Shown here: positions 17,047 to 25,384 of the stretch, one piece after another
Numbering within the stretch: the stretch's first letter is position 1
Layout: the number at the start of each line of letters is the position of its first letter
Source: Marinoscillum sp. 108
GTDB taxonomy: Bacteria; Bacteroidota; Bacteroidia; Cytophagales; Cyclobacteriaceae
DNA: 64,000 bases
Assembly (NCBI RefSeq): GCF_902506655.1
Contig: NZ_LR734812.1
Span: forward strand, 124,001-188,000
Direction: 5' to 3'
Made by a program: the position numbers and the translations under genes
The notes under the pieces: generated by a model
What the model was told of the DNA's origin: nothing
Databases searched by the model: none
The model's input: only the letters and a program-made list of their open reading frames with translations

Positions 17047-17304
17047 TCAGTCATAATGATAGCGACAGGCATAAATCAGTAATTCATCCCCGCTTACCCG
17101 ATAAACAAGTCGGTGCTCTAAATCAATCCGTCTGGACCAATGTCCGGCAAGATCATACCTAAGGGGCTCGGGCTTGCCAATGCCGTCAAACGGTGTTCTT
17201 TTGATGACTTTAATAAGGTCATTGATTTTTTTGACCATCTTTCTGTCAACCTTTTGCCAATAGACATAGTCCTCCCAGGCATTTGCTGTGAAAACCAGCG
17301 TCAC
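17047..17304 (-). CDS. yoeB: YoeB-type ribosome-dependent mRNA endonuclease toxin
   Basis: 85 residues, close to E. coli YoeB in length and sequence. All three residues reported as catalytic for YoeB fall at the same positions: Glu46 (GKPEPL), Arg65 (EHRLVY) and His83 (CRYHY). The family cleaves mRNA in the ribosomal A site and stops translation until the antitoxin neutralises it. The gene overlaps the antitoxin stop codon by 4 bp (ATGA at 17301-17304), the usual translationally coupled arrangement. The complete active site suggests a functional toxin. Confidence 0.95.
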   Translation of the reverse strand: MTLVFTANAWEDYVYWQKVDRKMVKKINDLIKVIKRTPFDGIGKPEPLRYDLAGHWSRRIDLEHRLVYRVSGDELLIYACRYHYD

Positions 17305-17558
17305 TTTAGTTGTTCAGGGTTTGGCTTGTGGGTTTTACCTGATTTCATTTGCTCGATGGACTCATAAAGGCGATCGGCATTTTTTCTGGAATTGAGTAAG
17401 TGCAGGGTCTCCATGATAGAGTTGTACTCTTCGAGTGAAATTAATACCGTGCCTTTCCCGCTTTTCCTTTTGATCACTAAGGTTTCATTATCTTCTTCAA
17501 CATGATCAAGGTATTTTTTCAATCCCGCTCTAAACTCTGAATAATTTGCTGCTATCAT
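17301..17558 (-). CDS. yefM: YefM/Phd-family antitoxin
   Basis: 85 residues. The N-terminal DNA-binding fold starts MIAANYSEFRAGLKKYLDHV and contains the ETLVIKRKSGKGTVLISLEEY segment typical of Phd/YefM. The C-terminal tail (MKSGKTHKPNPEQLK) is the flexible part that wraps the toxin in the family. It binds YoeB and represses its own operon. It is first in the pair, with a GTAC-repeat operator just upstream. Start ATG 17558. Confidence 0.93.
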   Translation of the reverse strand: MIAANYSEFRAGLKKYLDHVEEDNETLVIKRKSGKGTVLISLEEYNSIMETLHLLNSRKNADRLYESIEQMKSGKTHKPNPEQLK

Positions 17559-17574
17559 CTTTCGTCCATTTTAG

Positions 17575-17592
17575 TTGTACAAATATACGTAC
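17575..17592. promoter_or_regulatory. putative YefM-YoeB operator
   Basis: TTGTACAA (17575-17582) is a perfect palindrome holding TGTACA. A second GTAC core lies at 17589-17592. The two GTAC cores are exactly 12 bp centre to centre, the spacing described for the TGTACA-core repeats of the E. coli yefM-yoeB operator. It lies 17-34 bp upstream of the antitoxin start. Confidence 0.6.
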
Positions 17593-17680
17593 TTAATTAT
17601 GGAAAGTTTGTAGGTGTTCAGAGCGGGATTGACAGAACTGAATACGCCTGATGAAGTTCTGTAGTGATCACTTTAAGTTT

Positions 17681-18364
17681 TTAATGTGCCAGAGAAAAAG
17701 TAATCGGTAACACCATTCGTACTTTCACAGCTCTGCCGCGTTGCTTGCCCGGATTCCATTTGGGACTGTTTTCGAGCACTCTTATGGCTTCCTCGTCACA
17801 GCCGAGTCCTATTCCTTTCAGCGTCTTTAATTCTGTGAGGGATCCGTCTTTGTCTATGATAAATTGTACATAGACAGTCCCGGTCACATCCATAGTCTTT
17901 GCCCTTTTAGGATACTTGATATTGGTGGCCACATACTCATAAAATGCAGATAACCCTCCCGGAAAGCTGGCTTGTGTCTCGATAAGCTCGCCCATATACA
18001 CGTTGTTGTCCACTTCTGGCGATGGCTCTATCGGGATGTCGTCAAATGGAATGTCGTCTATGGGTTCTGTCTCTTCAATATAAGATTCCAGCTCACTGCC
18101 CTCCACGATAATGGGTGGTTGGGTGATTACCTGCTGCTTTTTCACAGGCATTGGCTCAGGTGGCTTGGGGGCCGGGATCACCGTGTTTGGCACTATATAG
18201 GCCTGTTCCCAGACAGGTTCACGAGATCCCAAATCAAGGGGCTCGTACTGGCCGCGCCATTCGAAGGCCGCTGTGACCAGCACCAGGGCGATAACCAGGC
18301 CAATGCTGAAGAATAGTGGAGTTTTAGGCTCCAGATCGTACGCTGCATTTTTCTTGAGTTCCAT
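17681..18364 (-). CDS. TonB-like energy transducer
   Basis: 227 residues. One N-terminal membrane helix (about 16-34, PLFFSIGLVIALVLVTAAF), a proline-rich spacer (about 60-75, PAPKPPEPMPVKKQQ), an acidic linker, then a TonB C-terminal domain (about 135-227: FPGGLSAFYEYVATNIKYPKRAKTMDVTGTVYVQFIIDKDGSL ... FSLAH). It couples inner-membrane proton motive force to outer-membrane receptors in the periplasm. No exbB/exbD is nearby, which is usual for the many TonB paralogues of Bacteroidota. It is divergent from the MscS gene. Confidence 0.93.
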   Translation of the reverse strand: MELKKNAAYDLEPKTPLFFSIGLVIALVLVTAAFEWRGQYEPLDLGSREPVWEQAYIVPNTVIPAPKPPEPMPVKKQQVITQPPIIVEGSELESYIEETEPIDDIPFDDIPIEPSPEVDNNVYMGELIETQASFPGGLSAFYEYVATNIKYPKRAKTMDVTGTVYVQFIIDKDGSLTELKTLKGIGLGCDEEAIRVLENSPKWNPGKQRGRAVKVRMVLPITFSLAH

Positions 18365-18472
18365 GAGGTAATGGTTTAGGTGAGAAAAGATTATATGTAT
18401 TAAACGAAATTTTTTAGTCAGGTATTGTGGTCAATATGCGGAGCAGTGTGGTGGAGTTGCCGATTCAGGAAT

Positions 18473-18480
18473 TACTTTTG
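18473..18480 (+). promoter_or_regulatory. candidate -7 element of mscS (possible leaderless start)
   Basis: TACTTTTG matches the Bacteroidota -7 consensus TAnnTTTG and ends only 5 bp before the ATG at 18486. The transcript start would fall at or next to the start codon. I found no well-spaced -33 TTTG. Confidence 0.35.
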
Positions 18481-18485
18481 CAGTC

Positions 18486-19007
18486 ATGAAATTTATTGAG
18501 TTTCTCAAATCAACGGATAGTTTGACCATCCAGCTTCTGATCACAGCTGCATTGGTGCTGCTGTATGCCATCCTCAATAAAGTGACTTCCAGACTCATCA
18601 AGCGCTATGGGAAGCGAAGAGAAATATCCACACCACGCGTGGTTTATACCACCAAATATTTTCGGTTTGTGCTGGTGGTGTTTATCCTCCTGCTCTTGGG
18701 GTTGACCTGGGATATTTCATTTGAGGGGCTTTCTGTTTACTTTTTGTCATTCTTCACCGTGGCAGGCATCGGCCTGTTTGCGGCCTGGTCCATCCTGAGT
18801 AATATCACTGCGGCCATCCTGTTGTTTTTTTATTTTCCTTATCGCATTGGAGACCGGATCCGCATTGTGGATGGCGACAATTCCATTGAGGGCATTGTCA
18901 ACGACCTTAACATGTTTTCCATTATAATCAAAAACGATGAAGGCCAGAAAGTGACATACCCCAATAACCTGGCTTTGCAGAAAGCGATTATTTTGATCAA
19001 TGACTAA
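18486..19007 (+). CDS. small MscS-family mechanosensitive channel
   Basis: 173 residues. Three hydrophobic segments (about 14-31, 56-75, 78-103), then the MscS beta domain with FFYFPYRIGDRIRIVDGDNSIEGIV near 112-136 and ending TYPNNLALQKAIILIND. The pore-lining helix is the third segment (FFTVAGIGLFAAWSILSNITAAILLFF). Length is shorter than E. coli MscS (286 residues) because the C-terminal alpha/beta vestibule is missing, as in many short Bacteroidota homologues. The family opens under membrane tension to release solutes. It is followed by a 55-residue gene and a shared terminator. Confidence 0.88.
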   Translation: MKFIEFLKSTDSLTIQLLITAALVLLYAILNKVTSRLIKRYGKRREISTPRVVYTTKYFRFVLVVFILLLLGLTWDISFEGLSVYFLSFFTVAGIGLFAAWSILSNITAAILLFFYFPYRIGDRIRIVDGDNSIEGIVNDLNMFSIIIKNDEGQKVTYPNNLALQKAIILIND

Positions 19008-19061
19008 TCGGAGCGAATCATTTTTATGCTTAAATTGTATTAACTAAAAAATATACTCATC

Positions 19062-19229
19062 ATGACACACCAAGAACTAGAAAACGAGATCAAAACCCTC
19101 GAAGGCCAGCTAACCGGCGACATGTTTCAGGATATGGACATCAGAGACAAAATCCACAACCTGAAAATGACGCGGGATGGTATCAAACCGGCCAACCAGG
19201 TAATTGAATGCGTAGGATGCGGAAGCTAA
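19062..19229 (+). CDS. 55-residue protein with C-terminal CxxC tail, unknown function
   Basis: ATG 19062 to TAA 19227-19229. The protein begins MTHQELENEIKTLEGQLTGD and ends ECVGCGS, with an amphipathic helical, probably coiled-coil body and a Cys-x-x-Cys three residues from the end (C50, C53). No family name is known to me. It sits 54 bp after mscS and directly before a strong bidirectional terminator, so it is likely co-transcribed with mscS. The clean frame, good start and terminator placement support a real gene; the CxxC tail could bind a metal or be redox-active (inference). Confidence 0.65.
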   Translation: MTHQELENEIKTLEGQLTGDMFQDMDIRDKIHNLKMTRDGIKPANQVIECVGCGS

Positions 19230-19254
19230 GTTCTGGGAAAATATAAGCCATTAA

Positions 19255-19290
19255 AAAAAGGGCCTCCGATAACAATCGGAGGCCCTTTTT
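19255..19290. terminator. bidirectional terminator between the mscS unit and the transporter gene
   Basis: Perfect 16-bp stem: 19255-19270 begins AAAAAGGGCC and 19275-19290 ends GGCCCTTTTT, with a 4-nt loop. The A-run and T-run make it effective on both strands, serving the rightward 55-residue gene and the leftward transporter gene. Confidence 0.92.
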
Positions 19291-19365
19291 AGGTCTAAGA
19301 AAAACCCTGAATCCAGCGGAAACAGGCTTTATTGGGTTATCATAATAGTAAAGAAGTAGTCGTTG

Positions 19366-20511
19366 TTAAATGCCCGTTGGCGATTGAATTGATTCCAGTA
19401 CCGGAGTGCTTTTCCCAAATCTGTAGGAAAAGCTAAAATTGATCAGGTAGTCGGCAAAAGCGGCATCACCATGTCCACCACTTTCTTTGTCTGAAAAACT
19501 TCTGGTGCGGTTTCGCTCCACGGCCACAGGTACTGTAAGATTGAAGGCCGTATTTCTGATGCCGTAGGTCAGTCCTGGCTCCAGAGAGATCGCATACCCA
19601 GGTCTTCTAAAACCTTCGTCGCCTCCTATCAGGTCACTGGAAGGCACCCCCTCCAGTCGGCCACCACCATAGAAAAACAGGCCATGTATAGGTGTCATCA
19701 CCAGGGCTCCGAGCCTGGCAGCATACTGGTCTGGGACAGAGAAGTCTCTGCTTCGTCCTCTGGTTTCCAGGGTATAATATTCACGAGGATTAGAAAGATA
19801 GTAGAGGTTGGCGCTGATGACCACCCCATTGGAGAGGGTATGGTAGCCTTGCACATCCAAAGTAACTCCATAGCCCCCATCACCGGGTTGGATGGATTGA
19901 TCCACACCGGAGAGGATGGTTTGATCCTTATTGTCTCCCTGGTTATAAAACTCGTCCTGAGCACGATAGTCACCCGAGGCAAATTTCATCCCCAGTCCAA
20001 TAGATGCATTGGTTCCGGTACTTTCCGCAGGATCCAGTAGCCAGTAGGTCATTCCCAGCCTGATGTCAGCCAGTCCCGCACTACTGGTAGCGTGTCTGTC
20101 TCCAGCCCAAAATTCATTTTCTACAGTGGATATGTCATCTTCTTTGGGATTGCCACCATGCTCATATAGGGACGATCTGTTATGGTGCACAAAAGGGAGA
20201 GCTACATTGAGCGATAGTCGGTCTGTGAGGCCGTAGCTCATCAGGAAGTCAAGAAAAAATGAGTCATTGATCACTTCTGATCCTTCTTTTACCCGGTTAG
20301 TTTCTTCATGTTTCCCTCGGAAATGTTTGTAGGAATGAAAGTAACGGAAATTGGTTCCGGCTTGCCATTGGCCCTTTTGCAAGGAAGCTCCACCGCCCAC
20401 ATTGGCTCCACATCCGGAGCGTATGGCCACGCATCCTTGTGCGTGGATCTGATTGTAGGATAATAGGTACAGGCATAGGATACCTGCTATGGTTAGGTAT
20501 GAATTTTTCAT
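19366..20511 (-). CDS. outer-membrane transporter-like beta-barrel protein
   Basis: 381 residues with a signal peptide (MKNSYLTIAGILCLYLLSYNQIHAQ). The mature protein starts GCVAIRSGCGANVGGG and has the alternating short beta-strands expected of a barrel. It resembles Bacteroidota proteins annotated simply as 'transporter', related to the MetA-pathway phenol-degradation family. Features include LQKGQWQAGTNFRYFHSYKHF, GLTDRLSLNVALPFV and a C-terminal strand LINFSFSYRFGK. Substrate unknown. It is monocistronic between a 94-bp upstream gap and the bidirectional terminator. Confidence 0.75.
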   Translation of the reverse strand: MKNSYLTIAGILCLYLLSYNQIHAQGCVAIRSGCGANVGGGASLQKGQWQAGTNFRYFHSYKHFRGKHEETNRVKEGSEVINDSFFLDFLMSYGLTDRLSLNVALPFVHHNRSSLYEHGGNPKEDDISTVENEFWAGDRHATSSAGLADIRLGMTYWLLDPAESTGTNASIGLGMKFASGDYRAQDEFYNQGDNKDQTILSGVDQSIQPGDGGYGVTLDVQGYHTLSNGVVISANLYYLSNPREYYTLETRGRSRDFSVPDQYAARLGALVMTPIHGLFFYGGGRLEGVPSSDLIGGDEGFRRPGYAISLEPGLTYGIRNTAFNLTVPVAVERNRTRSFSDKESGGHGDAAFADYLINFSFSYRFGKSTPVLESIQSPTGI

Positions 20512-20605
20512 TGTTTAGGTTTTAGTGCATCGTACAAACACCCATCTTCAGTGAATTTTTGCCGATGAATTGATTCAAAAAAATAATAAGACGAGATATG
20601 AATCT

Positions 20606-21211
20606 TTAAACCTGAGGGGGTGGGGTGGTGATGGTAGAATAGCACTCTGTGAGCATGTCAGAGGTACTGAAAAATGATGTTTCTGTTAGCTTAAAAAGTT
20701 TTTCAGGAAGTAGGTCATGGGTATCAGCCAGATAATCTTTGGCAATTGACTTGAGCAAATTCACTTTTCCGGAATGCTCCGAGTCAGAAGTATTCATCAT
20801 TTTTATCCAATCTGAGATGGATTGATTGAGCTCCTGCACTGCGTAATCTTCTGCCACGATCAAGTGAATGGCATCTTGAGAATATTTTTCGAGAACCGTT
20901 CTGTATTGTTTACCGTTAATGGTGATGCTACCATGCGATGGGCGATATTCGGATTGATCAGACCAATAAGGCAGCGTAATTGGGATCGAAATGTGTTTCA
21001 TATCAGGAGTCACATCCACCCGCACGAGCCACTCTTCATTGATTTGCTTCATGCTATACCAATAGTAACCCAGATACCCTATATGGTAGAGTAGGAAGAG
21101 TGTAAGAAAGCCTAAAGCAATGAGTCTTTTCACGGTGTGGCCTGAATCCAACTCGAAAGATAATAAAAAATGTTTGAGACTTGAAAATTTCAACAAGGCT
21201 GGGTCCAGCAC
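20606..21211 (-). CDS. single-TM protein of unknown function
   Basis: About 201 residues from GTG 21211 (a TTG at 21217 is also possible; no ATG fits). One membrane helix near residue 30-50 (LIALGFLTLFLLYHIGYLGYYWY) is followed by a beta-rich exported part with KHISIPITLPYW, SHGSITINGKQYRTVLEKYSQD and a helical tail ending ITTPPPQV. Family not recognised. It begins at the stop codon of the regulatory-domain gene, so the two are translationally coupled and probably act together at the envelope. Confidence 0.7.
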   Translation of the reverse strand: MLDPALLKFSSLKHFLLSFELDSGHTVKRLIALGFLTLFLLYHIGYLGYYWYSMKQINEEWLVRVDVTPDMKHISIPITLPYWSDQSEYRPSHGSITINGKQYRTVLEKYSQDAIHLIVAEDYAVQELNQSISDWIKMMNTSDSEHSGKVNLLKSIAKDYLADTHDLLPEKLFKLTETSFFSTSDMLTECYSTITTPPPQV

Positions 21212-21213
21212 AT

Positions 21214-21978
21214 TCAACCTCGCTGGTCACGTTTAAACTCGGTGAGTTTGGCCAGCAGATCTTCCCGAATTAGATAAAGAGGCGTTTTGTCCAGATAATC
21301 CAGAGAATAGTCACAGTAAAAAATGAAATCCGTGAGTTCGTTACCTTCCAGTGCCGTTACTTCATGTACCCATTCCCTGGAAAATTTGGCAGATACACGT
21401 TGCTCTCTGTGTTCATTTTGGATGACCCGGTGATATTTCCGCTTCTCCTTTTCCTGCTTGCTGAAATTGTAGTACATGGCAGAGAGTGGATGTGTGGCCA
21501 TGTATAATGGATTTTTGATCGTTTTCTCATTGAGCATGGGGTCTTCTTTGGCCACAGGCAAGGGCATCCCATGATACCAGAAGGAGGTGTCTTCGGGCTG
21601 GTAGTTGAGTATTTTTCTTTTGAATATCTCTTCTGTGGGAATGTTTTGTACGATGACGTCATTCAGCAAAAGGGTATCCTGGGGAAGGGCTAGGCTAATT
21701 TCCTTGTCCAGCCACTCCTGCCGGGCGATCCAGCCAAGTGTTTGATATCCCACAATGGAAAACACGATGGTATCACCTACACTCGCCGGAATGCGGAACC
21801 GGCCCTGGACATTGGTGACGGTGAGCTGATTGGTGGAGTAGTTGGTTACATGTGCAAACTGCACCGGTTGGCGAGTGGCTGAGTCCACCAGCACTCCAAT
21901 AACGGGGTGCTCGTCCTGTGCCACGGTTTTCAGTACCAGCGACATTAAAATTACCAGAAACAAGAACGTCGGTTTCAC
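21214..21978 (-). CDS. exported protein with carboxypeptidase-like regulatory domain
   Basis: About 254 residues from GTG 21978, which gives the signal peptide (M)KPTFLFLVILMSLVLKTVAQ; the longer TTG 21996 start puts extra residues before the signal. Residues about 28-100 form the beta-sandwich found at the start of many SusC-like receptors (VIGVLVDSATRQPVQFAHV ... GRFRIPASVGDTIVFSIVGYQT). A helical unknown part follows, with PTEEIFKRKILNYQPED. A paralogue with the same two-part plan lies at 48710-49339. It probably forms a unit with the genes on either side. Confidence 0.8.
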   Translation of the reverse strand: MKPTFLFLVILMSLVLKTVAQDEHPVIGVLVDSATRQPVQFAHVTNYSTNQLTVTNVQGRFRIPASVGDTIVFSIVGYQTLGWIARQEWLDKEISLALPQDTLLLNDVIVQNIPTEEIFKRKILNYQPEDTSFWYHGMPLPVAKEDPMLNEKTIKNPLYMATHPLSAMYYNFSKQEKEKRKYHRVIQNEHREQRVSAKFSREWVHEVTALEGNELTDFIFYCDYSLDYLDKTPLYLIREDLLAKLTEFKRDQRG

Positions 21979-22040
21979 AGCACAAAGGTCTGACAAAAAG
22001 ATGACAGGAAACCGGAATTAGGATTTTTTAACATTTACGA

Positions 22041-24464
22041 CTACTCCACGATCAGATAGCTCTGTCTGAAAACGGGACTCCCATCTGAGGTAAGACCCTG
22101 CACTTCTATCAGGTACTCGGCATCTTCGTCGGAGGTGAAAAAACTGAAAGTGGCGGTTCCGTTCTGATCGGTTTGAACCGCAGGGTTCCAGTACAGGGTG
22201 GCCCGGTAATCTGGTTTTTCTTCAGTGATCACATCATAATTTGGGCTGTAAAACTCTCGTGGCTGATAATATCCGGGGAGTTTGAAGTTGGTGATCCCCA
22301 CTACATCCAGATTGGCATAGGATTGCTCGCTGCGTGGATATATGGCGATCACGCCACTGGCACCTACAGCCCCGAATATAGAAGCCTTGGCGCCCGTGAA
22401 GTAGTCTATGGAACCAACATCGCTGGGCGAAAGGTCCTGCATGACAAACTCCTTGTCTACCTGCATACCGTCATAGAAAAAAGCAACTGTATTGCTCCCT
22501 GAAAAGGTGGAGGCACCACGGCTTTGCATGGTGGTGGTGTTAAACCCTGGAATCTGGAGTGCATTGAAGACATCAGCCATACTGGCAGCGCCCAGACGAG
22601 GGTCCACCGGCATAGAATCCAACTCCACCCTTGTGGTGGGGTTGTTGTACATCAGCGCTCGGCTGCTTACCGGATCGTCATAAGGGTTTTTGGATGACTT
22701 AAATTCAAAGGCATCCAGCATGATGGCACCACCTTCTGAAAAGGCCGCCTCAATCTCTCTTATCCTGTTCATTTGCGCTTCCGCATCTGAGATGGCATCA
22801 TCCATTTCCGCTTCTGGAATGGGGACTAGTGGGATTACCACAGGAGGAATTTTTCTTTGGTTCACTTTGATGTAGTAAGCATCGTTTTTTTCCTTAGTGG
22901 GGTCCTTTTTGGCCTTTTTTCCGGGTTTTTGGGCCTGCAGGATAATGGATACAGTATCCTGAAAATCCAGGCCAGCGAACTGAAACCTACCGTCCTCCCC
23001 GGTTTCTACAGTAGCGTTGATCAGTGGGTTTTCGAGTACCGTCAGGCTGACGTTGCCGGGGGCGGAGTGCTGTCGGTTGTAATACTTAAAGAGCTGCCCG
23101 CTGATACTCTGATGTTGCTCCAGAAAGTGCTGGATTTCGGGTAAATCCTTGTTGATCACTGTGGCCCATTTGAAACGTCTCCATCCTTGTGTAAGTAGTA
23201 AATTATTGAGCGCTTCCACTTTTTCCATGTCCACATCAGCAAAATAATACTGTGGCATTTCTATGTGCCCCTTTAGGTCTGAGGATAAAAGGAGGTGGGT
23301 TTGAATAGTGTTTTTCATTGGGAGATCCAATGAAGCCTTGAACACGGAAACCGACAAATCTGCCAGGCCATTATATTCTCCGAGGTGATCCATGGACAGA
23401 GAAACGCTGGTTTTACTCCGGTTCGCATTTTTTTCTGTGTTTTCAATAGTCAACGTGGGGTCACCCTGACTCATGATGAATGAAAGCCGCTCAGCAATGG
23501 CCAGTCCGTTAGCATCGAACAGCGTAAAATAGACCACTCCGGTAGGCAGGTTCGCGGTAGAAAAGGAGGAGTACATGTAGCTGTTGGTAGGATCAGGTTT
23601 CAAAAGCATGACGGCTTTGCCACGCTGGTAGCCCAGCAGGAAGTGATTTTCGAGAGAATAGTCTTTGGTCAGGACCTTGAGGGTCATTTTTTCCAGGGCG
23701 GGAGTTACCTGAATAATGGCTCCGTTTGGGCGTACTGTTGGAAGGGGAAATTCGAAAACGGAGCCCTGATACGAAACACGCGCTGTGTACGTTCGCTCGA
23801 TAGTCGGGATTAGTTTAAAGGAGCCCATGCCTGCAAACTGGCTTTGAAAATCAGTGATTTTGTTGGCCTGATCATCCACGATTTCTCCTGAAATGCTTAC
23901 ACCAAGGCCCTTTTCGTTGATGGCTTTGAACCCCACCGAGGTGATCAACCCGCTAACCAAATACCCGCTTTCAGGAAAGAATTGTACATCAAAGGCTGTC
24001 GGAGGATCTTCAGCCTTAGGGTATGCTACCCATTTGTTAATGATTTTGAGCGGTTGGGTATAGAGCAGTGACCGATCAAAATTGAGCATATAATTGGTAT
24101 ATGCCTTCAGAAAATAATCCCCATCAGGGAGGGAGTCGCTAAGGTCTATTTCGGCAAACCCGCTGCCATTTTCCAGCTTGAGAACGCGGGAATATAGTAT
24201 GCGCTGATTCTGATCAATGAGCTCTACATTGAGTACTTTGCTCAGTTTACTGGCTTTCAAGGTGTTGGCATCCGTCAGGTAGGCTTTAAACCAGAGTGTC
24301 TCTCCGGCAGCGAGGATCTGCTTGTTGGTATGCAAAAATACTTTTTCCTGGGGTCTGAGTTCCAAATATTCGGTGAGCTCATCTACGACCAGTGTTTCGA
24401 TGGGCTGTGCGAAATGGTAGGTAGCGTGTAGCAGAAAAATCGTCAGGGCAAAAAATTTTCTCAT
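22041..24464 (-). CDS. TonB-plug domain protein with macroglobulin-like domains, no barrel
   Basis: 807 residues with a signal peptide (MRKFFALTIFLLHATYHFAQ). The N-terminal half has macroglobulin/MG2-type beta domains (ETLWFKAYLTDANTLKASKLSKVLNVELIDQNQRILYSRVLKLENGSGFAEIDLSD). A regulatory-type domain follows (QLFKYYNRQHSAPGNVSLTVLENPL), and near 625-720 a TonB-receptor plug (LGAASMADVFNALQIPGFN ... FFYDGMQV ... SIDYFTGAKASIFGAVGASGVIAIYPRS). No C-terminal beta-barrel follows, so it cannot be a channel itself. Such proteins are frequent in Bacteroidota; the role is unknown and an accessory envelope function is inferred. It is 62 bp upstream of the regulatory-domain gene. Confidence 0.85.
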   Translation of the reverse strand: MRKFFALTIFLLHATYHFAQPIETLVVDELTEYLELRPQEKVFLHTNKQILAAGETLWFKAYLTDANTLKASKLSKVLNVELIDQNQRILYSRVLKLENGSGFAEIDLSDSLPDGDYFLKAYTNYMLNFDRSLLYTQPLKIINKWVAYPKAEDPPTAFDVQFFPESGYLVSGLITSVGFKAINEKGLGVSISGEIVDDQANKITDFQSQFAGMGSFKLIPTIERTYTARVSYQGSVFEFPLPTVRPNGAIIQVTPALEKMTLKVLTKDYSLENHFLLGYQRGKAVMLLKPDPTNSYMYSSFSTANLPTGVVYFTLFDANGLAIAERLSFIMSQGDPTLTIENTEKNANRSKTSVSLSMDHLGEYNGLADLSVSVFKASLDLPMKNTIQTHLLLSSDLKGHIEMPQYYFADVDMEKVEALNNLLLTQGWRRFKWATVINKDLPEIQHFLEQHQSISGQLFKYYNRQHSAPGNVSLTVLENPLINATVETGEDGRFQFAGLDFQDTVSIILQAQKPGKKAKKDPTKEKNDAYYIKVNQRKIPPVVIPLVPIPEAEMDDAISDAEAQMNRIREIEAAFSEGGAIMLDAFEFKSSKNPYDDPVSSRALMYNNPTTRVELDSMPVDPRLGAASMADVFNALQIPGFNTTTMQSRGASTFSGSNTVAFFYDGMQVDKEFVMQDLSPSDVGSIDYFTGAKASIFGAVGASGVIAIYPRSEQSYANLDVVGITNFKLPGYYQPREFYSPNYDVITEEKPDYRATLYWNPAVQTDQNGTATFSFFTSDEDAEYLIEVQGLTSDGSPVFRQSYLIVE

Positions 24465-24555
24465 CTATGAGGCGTTAGATGGCATAATATTAACCAAAGT
24501 GTAACCTATTTGGGAAGTAAATGGGGTGAAAAACCTCAAAAAAAGTACTCCAGGA

Positions 24556-25251
24556 TTAAATCGCGAGGTTTTCTATTTCAGAAAAGGTAAGAGTAGGTTG
24601 GTTAATCAGGGTGGTGTCGGTACCTATTTCGATGGAGTTAGACTTCCAGGAGTCTCCAAAACGTGAAGGTTTGATCAATTTGACCGGTAGGCCTTCGCTC
24701 AATAGCGTGAGCCCTACGATCTGAATGTCTTCCAATTTGACATTTTCCCCAAAGTAAATGGCGTTTGATTGATAGTTGGCAAGCTCAGGATCTACCGGAC
24801 GTTCGTGAATATAAAATCCCAATTTTTGAAGTGCATAAGCGCTGTTGCCATCAGGAGCATGTTGGTAGTATCGGATTACTATGTCAGTTCTTGCCTTGTT
24901 AGGGGGTAGTTGGCTTAGGACTTCTGCTTGATAGTTAGCTTTCAAAGTTTGAAAAAAATTGCTCTTTGATGAGCTCTGTACCTCAGAAGTTTCCTTGGCT
25001 TCCTTTTCTGCATCTCCTGTCGGGCTTTCAAATTCCGGCTGATCTTCAGGTATAGTCTCAGGTTTTATGGCAGGTTCGGCGGTTTCACCATGGCTTTTTA
25101 CACTGCTTTCCACTTTCGGCTTTTGATTGAGTCGATGTTCGTCAGGGGCATAGTGGAATCCAAAAAAACGATCGAGGACAAAAAGGATGAGGAAAGTAGA
25201 AGCAAGGAATAAACTATAGGATATAAACCGATAGCGATGTTCAGGTTCCAT
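24556..25251 (-). CDS. signal-anchored protein of unknown function
   Basis: 231 residues: short basic start (MEPEHRYRF), one membrane helix (about 10-28, ISYSLFLASTFLILFVLDRFFG), a low-complexity acidic/serine linker (about 45-100, many E, S, K and P), then a compact C-terminal domain (about 105-231) containing ARTDIVIRYYQHAPDGNSAYALQKLGFYIHERP and GLPVKLIKPSRFGDSWKSNSIEIGT. That end resembles small domains that follow chaperone or caspase-like proteins, but I do not recognise it with confidence. It precedes the plug-domain gene by 91 bp on the same strand. Confidence 0.7.
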   Translation of the reverse strand: MEPEHRYRFISYSLFLASTFLILFVLDRFFGFHYAPDEHRLNQKPKVESSVKSHGETAEPAIKPETIPEDQPEFESPTGDAEKEAKETSEVQSSSKSNFFQTLKANYQAEVLSQLPPNKARTDIVIRYYQHAPDGNSAYALQKLGFYIHERPVDPELANYQSNAIYFGENVKLEDIQIVGLTLLSEGLPVKLIKPSRFGDSWKSNSIEIGTDTTLINQPTLTFSEIENLAI

Positions 25252-25330
25252 AGGTTATGTAGTTTTTCCTAAATTTAGCAATTATCTGCTTAGAAAACCT
25301 ATCCCAATTTATACCTACACACAGAACCAA

Positions 25331-25360
25331 ATAAAAAGGGTGCCCATGTGGACACCCTTC
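25331..25360 (-). terminator. Rho-independent terminator of secDF
   Basis: On the minus strand a 7-bp stem AAGGGTG / CACCCTT (25353-25359, 25336-25342) is followed by a T-run, 25 bp after the secDF stop codon. Confidence 0.8.
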
Positions 25361-25384
25361 TCATAATGATTGTTCTTTCGCTTA

